Positions 14,339 through 22,622 of a stretch of DNA of 28,709 nucleotides are shown piece after piece. A program made the position numbers and the translations under genes. The notes beneath the pieces were generated by a model. That model was not told where the DNA came from and made no database searches. It saw only the letters and a program-made list of their open reading frames with translations. Location of the stretch: positions 1 through 28,709 of the forward strand of contig JACQGW010000232.1 in NCBI GenBank assembly GCA_016199325.1, in the 5' to 3' direction. Numbering within the stretch: the first letter of the stretch is position 1; each line of letters begins with the position of its first letter. This DNA is from Chloroflexota bacterium. Its GTDB lineage: Bacteria; Chloroflexota; Dehalococcoidia; JACQGW01.

Positions 14339-15105
14339 GAGACGGACCCGGCGCTCGGAAGCCGGGGGGCGCATTCCGCCCAGATGTCGCCCCAGCGGAC
14401 CTCCAGATGGCGGATCTCCAATCCGGCCTGATCCATCTCGTCGGCAAACGACTCGGGCGAGTATTCGAGCAGGTGGGTCGGATCGGTGTACGGGAAGAGC
14501 CCCAGATCGCGCTTCAAGGCGGCATAGTAGTGGCGTTCAAACGTCGGAACGCGAATCAGGAACAGAGACGGCCCGAATCTGCGCACGAGCGTCCTGAGCA
14601 GCTCAATACGGGCCGACAGATGCTCCAGCACGCTCGAAAGAACCACAACGTCCGCGCCCTCGACGGCCAGATCCTTCGTCACGTCTCCCACCTCGAACCG
14701 CAGGCCCGGGTGCTTGAAGTGCGCACGCGCGAAGGCGATGCTCTGTTCGTTCAGGTCAACGCCGACGACGTGCGCCTTTGCGTGGGTTGCGATAGCATAG
14801 GCGACCGCGCCATGGCCACAGCCTACGTCCAGTACATGGGCGCCGGCCGGGATCCGTTCGTAGAAGAACGAATGGATCCCGGTCATCAGCTCGTGCTTGA
14901 TGTGAATGCCGTCTCCCCAGCGAAGGCACTGGTGGTCAATGGCCAGGTCGACCGCGTCGTGGATGCCCAGAAGCCAGCGGACGGCGTCGCGCGGCGGCGC
15001 GTCGCGCTCGGCCCACACCAGGAACTCGATGGCGCGCCGCCGAACCTGTCGCGCCCGCGGCCGTTGGAGGAGCTTGCGGAGCAGACGGGCCAGCAGCCGT
15101 TTCAT
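14335..15105 (-). CDS. Class I SAM-dependent methyltransferase
   Basis: Starting at ATG 15105 (MKRLLARLLRKLL), in an ATGA overlap with the upstream glycosyltransferase, the product is 256 residues. After a basic amphipathic helix it has motif I HVLDVGCGHGAVAYAIA, motif II VVGVDLNEQSIAFA and a VEGADVVVLSSVLEHL segment, the Rossmann methyltransferase pattern. It is one of three methyltransferases in the cluster. O-methylation or capping of a glycan residue is likely; chain-terminating methylation is known in ABC-exported O antigens, but which enzyme would do it here is open. Confidence 0.9.
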   Translation of the reverse strand: MKRLLARLLRKLLQRPRARQVRRRAIEFLVWAERDAPPRDAVRWLLGIHDAVDLAIDHQCLRWGDGIHIKHELMTGIHSFFYERIPAGAHVLDVGCGHGAVAYAIATHAKAHVVGVDLNEQSIAFARAHFKHPGLRFEVGDVTKDLAVEGADVVVLSSVLEHLSARIELLRTLVRRFGPSLFLIRVPTFERHYYAALKRDLGLFPYTDPTHLLEYSPESFADEMDQAGLEIRHLEVRWGDIWAECAPRLPSAGSVS

Positions 15106-16238
15106 TCGTCCCACTCGACGAACCCGCGCAGCAAGCTCCGCCAGAGCGGGATCTGGGCTTCGTAGGCGTTCTCCTCGGCGGTCTGGCGAGCGAGGCGGAT
15201 TACTCCTTCCAGGCTCTCTCGATGGCGTACGGCGTGCTCGGCCCAGTGCGCGAGCCCCTCGGCGTCTTCGACGTCGACCATCCAGCCGTTCTCGCCGTGC
15301 CGGACCAGGTCCATCGCCTGCCCGACGCGCGTCGTCACCAGCGGCACGCCGCTGGCCATCGACTCGAGCACCGCTTTCGGCCCGCCCTCCTGCCGCGAGG
15401 CCACGACGTACACGTCCAGTGTCTGGAAGAGCTGTCCCACCTCAGGATAGTTTTCCAGGAAGGAGTGGCGGTACGGGATCCCCAGACGCTCCAGCCCCGC
15501 CTTGACGTAGCCCCGCGCCGGGCCCGATAACACGACGAACAGCTCGGGCAGGCGCGGCTTCAGGATCTCCAGTGTTTTCAGGAAGATGTCCGGCCCCTTG
15601 ATCAGCTTTGGCTCGAGCCCTCCACCCCAGCCGACCCCATCTTTCTGAAACGAGCCGACCACCACCGCCGATTCCGGAATACCGTACCGTGCCCGCTGCC
15701 GCCGGCGGGACTCCGGCGTTGCCATCTGAAAGAACGCCAGGTTGACCCCGATGGGGATCTGGAAGACTTTCTCCGGTGCGATGCCCGAGCTCAGCACCAC
15801 GTCCCGCATCTCCCGATGGGAGACCTGGATGCGATCGATGCGATGGTGATCCTTGCAGAGCTGGCAATAGGTTTCGTCGAACTCCGGAACGCCGGTGCCG
15901 GGGCGGCCATGGAAGTAGGCCATGCCCACGCGGTGCACCTGCTCGTATCGCTCCTGGCCGAAGTCGAACTGGCTGCCATAGAAGACCGCCTGGCGCTGAG
16001 CACTTCTCAGCCAGCCCGGGTCCGCCACTTGCACGCCCAGCTTTCGGGCGATTGTCGCCAGCTCGCGCAGCTCCCACGAAATCACCCAGATGGGAGAGTC
16101 GCTTACGAGAAACAGCCGCGAGTATGGCTTCCAGCGACTCACCACCTGTCGAGCTCCCGTTCGCAGGATGCCCCCGCCGATCCGGCGCGCGATCGCTCGC
16201 AATGGCGCCGGCGCCGCTCTCCAAGCCTGCTGCATCAC
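15102..16238 (-). CDS. Family 4-like glycosyltransferase (GT-B fold)
   Basis: The 378-residue protein has an N-terminal half with an LFLVSDSPIWVISWELREL segment and a C-terminal nucleotide-sugar domain. The latter shows FQIPIGVNLAFFQ, a VVVGSFQKDGVGWG strand, the FVVLSGPARGYVKAGLERLG region, DVYVVASRQEGGPKAVLESM and ASGVPLVTTRVGQ, the GT4 E-x7-E type motif. The usual position after LSGP is intact. The GTG at 16238 overlaps the previous stop as GTGA; an ATG 3 bases later would serve equally well. It is part of a run of five coupled genes. Substrates are unknown. Confidence 0.9.
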   Translation of the reverse strand: MMQQAWRAAPAPLRAIARRIGGGILRTGARQVVSRWKPYSRLFLVSDSPIWVISWELRELATIARKLGVQVADPGWLRSAQRQAVFYGSQFDFGQERYEQVHRVGMAYFHGRPGTGVPEFDETYCQLCKDHHRIDRIQVSHREMRDVVLSSGIAPEKVFQIPIGVNLAFFQMATPESRRRQRARYGIPESAVVVGSFQKDGVGWGGGLEPKLIKGPDIFLKTLEILKPRLPELFVVLSGPARGYVKAGLERLGIPYRHSFLENYPEVGQLFQTLDVYVVASRQEGGPKAVLESMASGVPLVTTRVGQAMDLVRHGENGWMVDVEDAEGLAHWAEHAVRHRESLEGVIRLARQTAEENAYEAQIPLWRSLLRGFVEWDE

Positions 16239-17275
16239 GGCATCACCTCGTGCTGCTGGATCCCCAGCACGGCCAGATACCGGTCGGCTACCTCGCTCAA
16301 GGTCGGCAGGGCGATTCGCGTCCGTCGCTCTTCATACTCGTCGACAAGCCGGTCGAGCAGGCCCGGGATCTCTTGCTCGTCGGCGAAGCCAAAGCCGGCC
16401 TCGCCGACGATCTCCGGGTGTCCGCCGCTCCCCAGGTAGAGCGCCGGCAGGCCACAGGAGAGCGCCTCGATCAGTGCGTTAGAGCACGGGTCGTTCCGGC
16501 TGGCCGTGATGTACACGTCGTGCCGGCGGAGCAGCCCGGCCAGCTCCTCAGACGGGACGGGAGCCAGCATGCGGATCCGCTTGAACGGGATCTGCGAGCG
16601 TCCCACGAACGTGTACTCGAATCGATCCCAATCCAGGTGCGCGTCGAGCCACTGATAGACCGCCGCGCCCTTGTTCGGGTTGTCGGACCAGCTCGCCGAG
16701 ATCAGCCGGATCTTGCGCCGACGGTCGAGGGCAACTCGCCCGTGCGGATGAAAGACGTGTGGGTCGGCCGCGTTCATGATCACATGGGGCGACTTGAGCA
16801 CGTATCCCAGCTCGACGTGCTTGTACAGGCTGTAGCTCGACTGGAAGATCGTCGCATCGGCCAGATCCTGGTTGATCTGCCAGATGCGCCGGTCGCTGCC
16901 GTCGTCCCAGCCCCGGTAGGCGCCGATGGGGCCATCGACCCGATGGACCATTCGGCAGCCGGCTCGCCGAAAGCGCCGCAGGCGGTCGAAGTCGAAATTG
17001 AACGAGTTGTACAGGCAGGCGCGCGTCGTCCCCGATATCGTGTTGTTTTCGACGCGGAGGCCGCGTCGCTCGAGCTCTCCCCACAATGCCCGCAGGAATT
17101 GATGGCCCCCCCCATCCGGCGGTGGGCGAAACTCGTGAAAAAGAGACACGTCGGCCTGCCTGAACCTGGCTGCCACCACCTCGAAGGTCAGATCTACCGC
17201 CGCGCGAGAGCGAGCCAGCCGATTGCGTGCGGCCTGCCGGTAGCGCGCCAATTGCGATTTCACAGGAATTGCCAT
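16235..17275 (-). CDS. Glycosyltransferase, GT4-like (GT-B fold)
   Basis: The 346-residue protein has SLFHEFRPPPDGGGHQFLRA near the N-terminus, where a Gly-rich acceptor loop is expected, and an HRVDGPIGAYRGWDDGSDRR loop. The C-terminal half contains VIMNAADPHVFHP, IRLISASWSDNPNKG, DVYITASRNDPCSNALIEAL and SCGLPALYLGSGGHPEIVGE, the GT4-type donor motif. The Y-I-T-A-S-R-N-D-P segment resembles glycosyltransferases of capsule and O-antigen clusters. It follows the methyltransferase by 4 bases and overlaps the next gene. Confidence 0.87.
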   Translation of the reverse strand: MAIPVKSQLARYRQAARNRLARSRAAVDLTFEVVAARFRQADVSLFHEFRPPPDGGGHQFLRALWGELERRGLRVENNTISGTTRACLYNSFNFDFDRLRRFRRAGCRMVHRVDGPIGAYRGWDDGSDRRIWQINQDLADATIFQSSYSLYKHVELGYVLKSPHVIMNAADPHVFHPHGRVALDRRRKIRLISASWSDNPNKGAAVYQWLDAHLDWDRFEYTFVGRSQIPFKRIRMLAPVPSEELAGLLRRHDVYITASRNDPCSNALIEALSCGLPALYLGSGGHPEIVGEAGFGFADEQEIPGLLDRLVDEYEERRTRIALPTLSEVADRYLAVLGIQQHEVMP

Positions 17276-17279
17276 CGCT

Positions 17280-18101
17280 TCAGCCTGCTCTCTTCTCTTG
17301 GCTGACCCGCTTCACTGCCCGAAGCCCGAAACCGGTGGTATAGCTGCGAAACCAATCGGCGAGTGGGGTCTGATGGGTTGCAAGAGCGCCATCCCACTTC
17401 AACGCGCTGCGGCGTCCCCAGCCGATGGCTGCACGGACCAGACGCTGCGCCAATCGCGACGGGAGCCGTCCATGCCGCATCGCCTCGTCGGCCAGGTCGC
17501 GGAGCATGTCGACGAGCACGCTCCAGAAGTGTCCCTGCCGCTCGATCTGGACGTCGGCAAAGCCGATTGCGGCCAGGCGCTCTTGCCAGTAGTGGTCGGT
17601 GTAGCGGCCATAGTCGTCGGGGTCGCCATGAATTCGATAGAGAAAAGGCACACACCCCAGCAGGACCCCGCCCGGTCGGAGCACCCGATAGGCTTCACGC
17701 AGCACGGCGGGCGGATCGGGCACGTGCTCAAGCAGCTCGGCGCAAATGACCGCGTCGAAGCAGCCGTCTCGGAATGCAGTCTGCATGGCATCAGTCTGGA
17801 CGTCTGGCCGCTTCACGGCCGAGAGGTTGGCATAGACGACGCGCAGGTCCAGCGACTCGACATCGAAGTACCCTCGCTTGGCGATCCGGTTCCCGCCCAG
17901 ATCGAGCACCCGACTGCCGGGTGGTAGAGTCGGAACGTGGCGAAAGTGGAACTCATCCACAAAGTATCGCCGCATGGAGTAGTCCAACGCGTAGCGCCCG
18001 ACGGGCAAGCACTTGGCTGCGGATCGATTCCTGCGGCTCTGTCTGGAACGGCGGGCACCATCGAGCCCGGTGCCATGCTCCCGCTCAGGAACGGACGACA
18101 T
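17280..18101 (-). CDS. Class I SAM-dependent methyltransferase
   Basis: The 273-residue protein has motif I SRVLDLGGNRIAKRGYFDVE, where the usual GxGxG is loosened to G-G-N-R, and the acidic post-I region YANLSAVKRPDVQTDA. The CFDAVICAELLEHVPDPPAV stretch and VLRPGGVLLGCVPFLYRIHG are typical of Methyltransf_11-type enzymes. The HGDPDDYGRYT segment resembles methyltransferases in surface-polysaccharide clusters. The start overlaps the end of the upstream glycosyltransferase by 17 bases. The degenerate SAM loop could lower activity but is seen in this subgroup. Confidence 0.88.
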   Translation of the reverse strand: MSSVPEREHGTGLDGARRSRQSRRNRSAAKCLPVGRYALDYSMRRYFVDEFHFRHVPTLPPGSRVLDLGGNRIAKRGYFDVESLDLRVVYANLSAVKRPDVQTDAMQTAFRDGCFDAVICAELLEHVPDPPAVLREAYRVLRPGGVLLGCVPFLYRIHGDPDDYGRYTDHYWQERLAAIGFADVQIERQGHFWSVLVDMLRDLADEAMRHGRLPSRLAQRLVRAAIGWGRRSALKWDGALATHQTPLADWFRSYTTGFGLRAVKRVSQEKRAG

Positions 18102-18891
18102 CGTCTGCGACCCGCCGGTCCAGTTGGAGGTACGCGCAGACTCGCTCCAGCCACATCCGCGACACCGGATCCTGGTTGAAACCGCGAGGCGCTGCCCGTC
18201 CCTGATGCGTCACGATCGGGACGCCGCGCCAGTGGAACTCATCACCACGCGCGTCGGGGGCCAGCACGACCGATTGAGCGTCGTGGCACTTGTAGAAATC
18301 GAAGCAAACTGCCTGGTGGCCTGCTCTCCCGAACCGCTCGGGAAGCTGCCAGCCAACATCACGGTCCAGGCCGCTGACAGCCGGCAGGCAATGTCGAAGG
18401 CGTCGTTTGAGGTTCCGAATCCAGAAGGGCTCCGGTCGAAAGTCGATTCCCAGTTGCCGGACCGACTCGACGGCGAAGAAGAGAAAGATCACGTTTGGGA
18501 ATCCCTGGTAGCGAAAGGTCGCCGACGGATGATACGGACTCCCAATCGCGAGCCGGCGTTCGTCAAGAGCGGAGCGACACACCGTATCCCATCCCTGGGT
18601 CAAGACCGCCGTATCCGGGTCGGCAATCACCGCGTATTCTGTCTCGATACGCGGGAGTATATGATTGAGCGCCGCGCCATGGCTTTCACTCCCGACGAGC
18701 CCCTTGAGGTCGACGTGGAACACGGTGGTGTTCGGCAGACGAGCGAGGCGATCCGCCTCGTCGTTTCCTGGCGTCACGTTGCAGATCAGGCGCTTGAAGC
18801 CCGGATCGGCGGCCAGCCGACGGAACGTAAAGTCCTGGAAGTAGAGGTACTCCCACGTCCTGAAGTTGACGGTGCAGACGGTGAGCGACAT
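18085..18891 (-). CDS. GT2-like glycosyltransferase (GT-A fold)
   Basis: The 268-residue protein starts MSLTVCTVNFRTWEYLYFQD. It then has a VFHVDLKGLVGSESHGAALN motif (the S-x-x-HG-x-A-LN of this subgroup) and a D-P-D metal motif in YAVIADPDTAVLTQGW. The later segments DEFHWRGVPIVTHQGRAAPR and FYKCHD could hold catalytic acids and His. It is short for GT2 but complete. It sits 10 bases after the DegT aminotransferase and overlaps the following methyltransferase. It probably adds one residue of the repeat unit, and the specificity cannot be told. Confidence 0.8.
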   Translation of the reverse strand: MSLTVCTVNFRTWEYLYFQDFTFRRLAADPGFKRLICNVTPGNDEADRLARLPNTTVFHVDLKGLVGSESHGAALNHILPRIETEYAVIADPDTAVLTQGWDTVCRSALDERRLAIGSPYHPSATFRYQGFPNVIFLFFAVESVRQLGIDFRPEPFWIRNLKRRLRHCLPAVSGLDRDVGWQLPERFGRAGHQAVCFDFYKCHDAQSVVLAPDARGDEFHWRGVPIVTHQGRAAPRGFNQDPVSRMWLERVCAYLQLDRRVADDVVRS

Positions 18892-18901
18892 GCTCCCTCG
18901 A

Positions 18902-20095
18902 CTAGCGGCGAAGCCGAATGATGGTATCGGCGATGTAGGATCGCTGATCCTCCGTCAGCCACCAACCGACCGGTATCGACACCTGCTTCTCCGTGAAGAC
19001 GTCGACGCCTGGTAGATTGCAGACGAAGTCCCGCACCATCGTATGCTTGTCATTTCGTGCATGCACCTGCGATACAGTGATGCCGGCCTGCGTCATCTGA
19101 CTCATGAAATCCAGCCGGTCCTCCACCAGGATCGTGTAGAGCCAGTACGCCGATCTGCGGTCAGGCTTGTAGTCCAGGCGCGTGACACCGGACAGACCCG
19201 TCAGGCGCTGGTCGTAGTACGCCGCGTTTGCCTGATCCCGAGCGACGATGTCGGCGACATACTTGAGCTGCTCCAGACCGATCGTGGCGCAGACATCATT
19301 CATGTGAAACTTGTACCCAAACTCCCTGATGTCTTCCTCGCAGCGGAAGTCTTTCCGCTCCGTCTCACGATCAATGCCGTACCAGCGCAGCAGCTTGCCT
19401 CGCCGGTAGTCGTCCGTCGTCCGACAGGTCAACGCGCCGCCGTCTACCGTCGTGAGATGCTTGATCGCCTGAAAGGAGAAACAGGCAAAATCGGAATGGC
19501 TGCCGATGCGGCGCCCCTTGTAGGTCGCGCCCAGTGCATGGGCCGCATCCTCGATCAGTTTCACTCCATACTTGTGCGCGACCCGATTCAGCTCGTCCAG
19601 ATCACAGGGGTAGCCACCCCAGTGGACGGCGACGATGGCTCTGGTGCGCGGCGTGATCTTCCGCTCCACGTCCAGCGGGTCGATATTGCCGGTCAGTGGA
19701 TTGATGTCGGCCCAGACGATGCGCGCCCCTCGCTCGAGAATCGGCTCGTTCGTCGCGCTACAGGTCATCGGCGTGGAGATGACCTCATCGCCATGGCCGA
19801 CGCCGGCCAATCGCAACGCCAGATGCAGCGCGGAGGTGCCGGAGTTCAGCGTGAGGACGTTCTGATTGCCGAACAAGGGCACCAGCGCTTTCTCGAACTG
19901 GTCCACCCGGGGGCCCTGTCCGATGTACCCGCTCATCAGCGTGCGTGCCAGTGGCTCGAGGACGCTCTCCGGCATGTGAACTTTGAAGAGCGGAATGGCG
20001 CGCCCGCCGCCCGAGAGCAGGCGGGAGACGTCGATCTCCTGCGCGACTGCTTTCGACGCGCGGTCGTCATGTTCCGGTGTGTCGCTGATTGCCAC
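18902..20095 (-). CDS. DegT/DnrJ/EryC1/StrS sugar aminotransferase
   Basis: The GTG at 20095 is chosen because it follows GGAGGAGGA at good spacing; the frame remains open further upstream but that part overlaps the acetyltransferase and is not family-like. The 397-residue PLP enzyme has NSGTSALHLALRLAGVGHGD, TPMTCSATNEPIL, D183 in KLIEDAAHALGATYKG and the PLP lysine K212 in FSFQAIKHLTTVDGG. The final region contains the usual HARNDKH and PVGWWLTED segments. It transfers an amino group from glutamate to a keto-sugar nucleotide. With the adjacent GNAT gene, whose end it overlaps by 29 bases, it should yield an N-acylated amino sugar. Confidence 0.93.
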   Translation of the reverse strand: MAISDTPEHDDRASKAVAQEIDVSRLLSGGGRAIPLFKVHMPESVLEPLARTLMSGYIGQGPRVDQFEKALVPLFGNQNVLTLNSGTSALHLALRLAGVGHGDEVISTPMTCSATNEPILERGARIVWADINPLTGNIDPLDVERKITPRTRAIVAVHWGGYPCDLDELNRVAHKYGVKLIEDAAHALGATYKGRRIGSHSDFACFSFQAIKHLTTVDGGALTCRTTDDYRRGKLLRWYGIDRETERKDFRCEEDIREFGYKFHMNDVCATIGLEQLKYVADIVARDQANAAYYDQRLTGLSGVTRLDYKPDRRSAYWLYTILVEDRLDFMSQMTQAGITVSQVHARNDKHTMVRDFVCNLPGVDVFTEKQVSIPVGWWLTEDQRSYIADTIIRLRR

Positions 20096-20606
20096 GGTAC
20101 TCCTCCTCCAGGATAGACATGATGAGGTAGTCATGGTAGCGTCCATCGCGGAAGATGGCCGCGCGGTACCGTCCCTCGACGCGGAATCCTTGTCGCTCAT
20201 ACAGGCGACGAGCCACCTGGTTGTACTCGAGGACGGCCAGCCAGACGCGATGCATGTTGAGGAAGTCGAAACAGTACTTCAGGATGGCCGTGAAGGCTTT
20301 TGTGCCGTATCCTCGACCGCGAAGCGTCGGGACGATATCGCAGCCAACCCGAATGCTTCGGTTGAGCCGATCGATTTCGTCCATCCGAACGATGCCCAGG
20401 AACGGGTGATCGTCGTCGCACACGACGAAGTATTTTCGATCTCGTCGCTCCGCGAGGCCCCGAAACCAGCGCCGCTGCGATTCCGCGTCGATGAGGTCGA
20501 TGTCCGTCAGGTTGATCCACGTACTCGGATCATTCCTGAGTTGGCGCATCAGCTCCAGATCGTTCTCCTCGACGACCCGGAGGCAGATGGAGTCACACTG
20601 GAACAT
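20067..20606 (-). CDS. GNAT N-acetyltransferase (RimJ/RimL-like, sugar amine type)
   Basis: The 179-residue protein has the GNAT fold. It shows a first strand ICLRVVEENDLELMRQLRND, the SQRRWFRGLAER helix, the acetyl-CoA pyrophosphate loop RGRGYGTKAF in motif A, and the VLEYNQVARRLYERQGFRVE motif B with the typical YERxGF. It resembles PseH and other nucleotide-sugar N-acetyltransferases. Lying directly before the DegT aminotransferase, it probably acetylates the new sugar amine. A strong GGAAAGGGA site precedes the ATG. Protein N-terminal acetylation is the alternative. Confidence 0.9.
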   Translation of the reverse strand: MFQCDSICLRVVEENDLELMRQLRNDPSTWINLTDIDLIDAESQRRWFRGLAERRDRKYFVVCDDDHPFLGIVRMDEIDRLNRSIRVGCDIVPTLRGRGYGTKAFTAILKYCFDFLNMHRVWLAVLEYNQVARRLYERQGFRVEGRYRAAIFRDGRYHDYLIMSILEEEYRGNQRHTGT

Positions 20607-20633
20607 GTCGTTCCCTTTCCAGCAATGTCTCAG

Positions 20634-21362
20634 TCATCGCGCGCATCTCGCGATCAGTTTGAAGTAGTATCGGCTCCGGAAACTCTTGAGAAATGGATTC
20701 CATCCGAGTATGGCGAGGAGGTTGACGAGTATGGGGATCAAGGGTTTGCTTGGCGGGATCATCGGGGAATAGAGCTCCACAAGCCAGGCCGGAATCACGG
20801 GCTGAACCTGGACCTCGCGAAAATAGCGCTCCAGCAGCCTCCGCAATTCATCCGGAAAGAACTCCTGGTAATGCGTCGGGTCCGGTTGCTCTGCCAGCCG
20901 GCACGGCGTGCTGAGCAGCAGGATGCCATTGGCTGCCAAAACCCGGGTAACCTCTGCCAGGACCCTCGTCGGGTCTTCGACGTGTTCGATCACCTCACAC
21001 ATGACGACGGTGTCGAACGACCGGTCCGCGAAGGGGAGCTGATCGGCGCGAGCAGCGGTGAAGATGGACGTGGCTCGGCCACGCCGGGCAAACTCGCGGC
21101 GACCGAGCTGCAGCCCGATCGTCGAGAGGTCGACTCCGATGGCCCGGGCGCCTTCCGCTGCCAGCAGCCAGGTTAGCGCCCCATCACCGGAGCCCAGATC
21201 GAGAACGCGCTTTCCTTGCCAGGGGAGACCCTGTCGGAGAAGCAACTGGTAGGCACCGGTCGCGTGCGCATACCAGCCGTGGAGGCCAGGCCTGAGCGCT
21301 TGCCAGTGGTAGGCGCCGTCCTTGACGTATTTCTCGAACTCCCCCGCCTGCGCCTGTGGCAT
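20634..21362 (-). CDS. Class I SAM-dependent methyltransferase
   Basis: The 242-residue protein has RVLDLGSGDGALTWLLAAEG as motif I and a GVDLSTIGLQLGRREF acidic post-I strand. It also has the SFDTVVMCEVIEHVEDPTRV segment and VLAANGILLLSTPCRLAEQP, a clear Methyltransf_11 pattern. The tail from about residue 190 (PILVNLLAILGWNP) is hydrophobic and may touch the membrane. It lies between the ABC ATPase and the acetyltransferase. Methylation of a glycan terminus that the Wzt-like domain then recognises is known for ABC-exported O antigens; here it is a hypothesis. Confidence 0.9.
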   Translation of the reverse strand: MPQAQAGEFEKYVKDGAYHWQALRPGLHGWYAHATGAYQLLLRQGLPWQGKRVLDLGSGDGALTWLLAAEGARAIGVDLSTIGLQLGRREFARRGRATSIFTAARADQLPFADRSFDTVVMCEVIEHVEDPTRVLAEVTRVLAANGILLLSTPCRLAEQPDPTHYQEFFPDELRRLLERYFREVQVQPVIPAWLVELYSPMIPPSKPLIPILVNLLAILGWNPFLKSFRSRYYFKLIARCAR

Positions 21363-21371
21363 GGACCCCCG

Positions 21372-22619
21372 TCACCTCGCACCAGAATCTATTGGAACAG
21401 ACGCAGGCGGGAGAGTCTGTTGTTCCCACGTGCAACGACAGGCGAGCACCCCGCGCGCCGGGCTGCCACCGAGGACCTGGAACCCCGTGAGACCGAAGAC
21501 GCGGTCGAGAGTTTCGTAGCTGTCGACGATCCTGGCGGCGAAGTTCACATGGTAGGCGCCGCTCTCCAGGTTCGCGCCCTCGAACCAGGCGACAATCCGT
21601 TGGAGCCCGTTCATCGATTCCGTCTGGAACCCGTCCTCAGCCGAGATATGCCAGATGCACGGGATCCCCGCATGGTTGTGGATCACAATAGTGAACATCG
21701 GCCTCCGCAACGGCCTGAGACACTCGATCACCAGCTCGACGCCAAACCGCTCCCCGCTCTGAATCTGGTCCGTCGGGGTCATGTCCGGTCGAACGATCCG
21801 AGCGCTCTTGATGACGATGTCTTCGCTGCTGATGCGGCTCCGGCCACCCAGGCCGAGCGTTTCTTTCACGGTCGTCCGGAAAAGGCTTGTCTCATAGTGC
21901 TTGATGGAGGTGCCTGCATCGGCGCAGATGACTGCTTTGCCCTGGTCGAGAACCAGGATTCGGCTCGCCAGGAACTGGAGGATGTCCAGGCTGTGTGAGA
22001 CGAAGAGAATCGTCCGGCCTTCGGTCAAGGACTGCCGCATCCTGGCCAGACACTTGTTCTGGAACTTGAGGTCGCCAACGGAAAAGACCTCGTCGACCAG
22101 CATCAGGTCGCTATCAATATGGATGGCGACCGCAAAGCCCAATCGGGCCAGCATCCCGCTCGAGTAGGTCCGGACAGGCTTCTCGAAGTACTCGCCCAGT
22201 TGGCAGAACTCCTCGATAGCTGGGAGCAGGTTACGCGTCTGCATCGACGACAATCCCATGATCGCCCCGAGCAAGCGCACGTTCTCCCGCCCGGTCAGCT
22301 CCATGTGCAGCCCGGCGTTTAGCTCGATCATCGGGAAGACCCGCCCGCGCACATCCACCCGGCCGCGGCTCGGCGGCGTTACCCCGGCCAGCACCTTGAG
22401 CAGCGTGCTCTTGCCGGCGCCGTTGCGGCCGATGATGCCCAGCGTCTCGCCCCGCTTCACCTCCAGGTTGACGTCCCGCAAGGCCCAGGGGCCGTCGGCC
22501 TCGGGATCGGGCGCCCGACCGTTCCGCAACGGTCGGACCAGCCGGCGCAGGGCGGGGCCGATCGGGAGGCCATAGCGCTTCCAGAGCCCTTCGACGTGAA
22601 TGACTGTGTCGCCGCTCAT
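21372..22619 (-). CDS. ABC transporter ATPase for polysaccharide export (Wzt/TagH-like)
   Basis: The 415-residue protein has an ABC domain (about 1-245) with Walker A GRNGAGKSTLLKVLAG, signature YSSGMLARLGFA, Walker B LMLVDEVFSVGD and the H-loop FVSHSLD. An additional C-terminal domain (about 265-410) contains repeated beta strands such as ERFGVELVIECL and MFTIVIHNHAGIPCI. In Wzt this kind of domain binds the capped end of the glycan. With the permease 3 bases upstream it would drive export of an undecaprenyl-linked polymer across the membrane. The length and extra domain favour Wzt over the shorter ATPases. Confidence 0.93.
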   Translation of the reverse strand: MSGDTVIHVEGLWKRYGLPIGPALRRLVRPLRNGRAPDPEADGPWALRDVNLEVKRGETLGIIGRNGAGKSTLLKVLAGVTPPSRGRVDVRGRVFPMIELNAGLHMELTGRENVRLLGAIMGLSSMQTRNLLPAIEEFCQLGEYFEKPVRTYSSGMLARLGFAVAIHIDSDLMLVDEVFSVGDLKFQNKCLARMRQSLTEGRTILFVSHSLDILQFLASRILVLDQGKAVICADAGTSIKHYETSLFRTTVKETLGLGGRSRISSEDIVIKSARIVRPDMTPTDQIQSGERFGVELVIECLRPLRRPMFTIVIHNHAGIPCIWHISAEDGFQTESMNGLQRIVAWFEGANLESGAYHVNFAARIVDSYETLDRVFGLTGFQVLGGSPARGVLACRCTWEQQTLPPASVPIDSGAR

Positions 22620-22622
22620 GAC

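Noticed and set aside
15776..17305. Plus-strand open frame of 509 codons opposite two glycosyltransferases
   Set aside because: It has no recognisable motif and lies antisense to two well-supported, coupled minus-strand genes.
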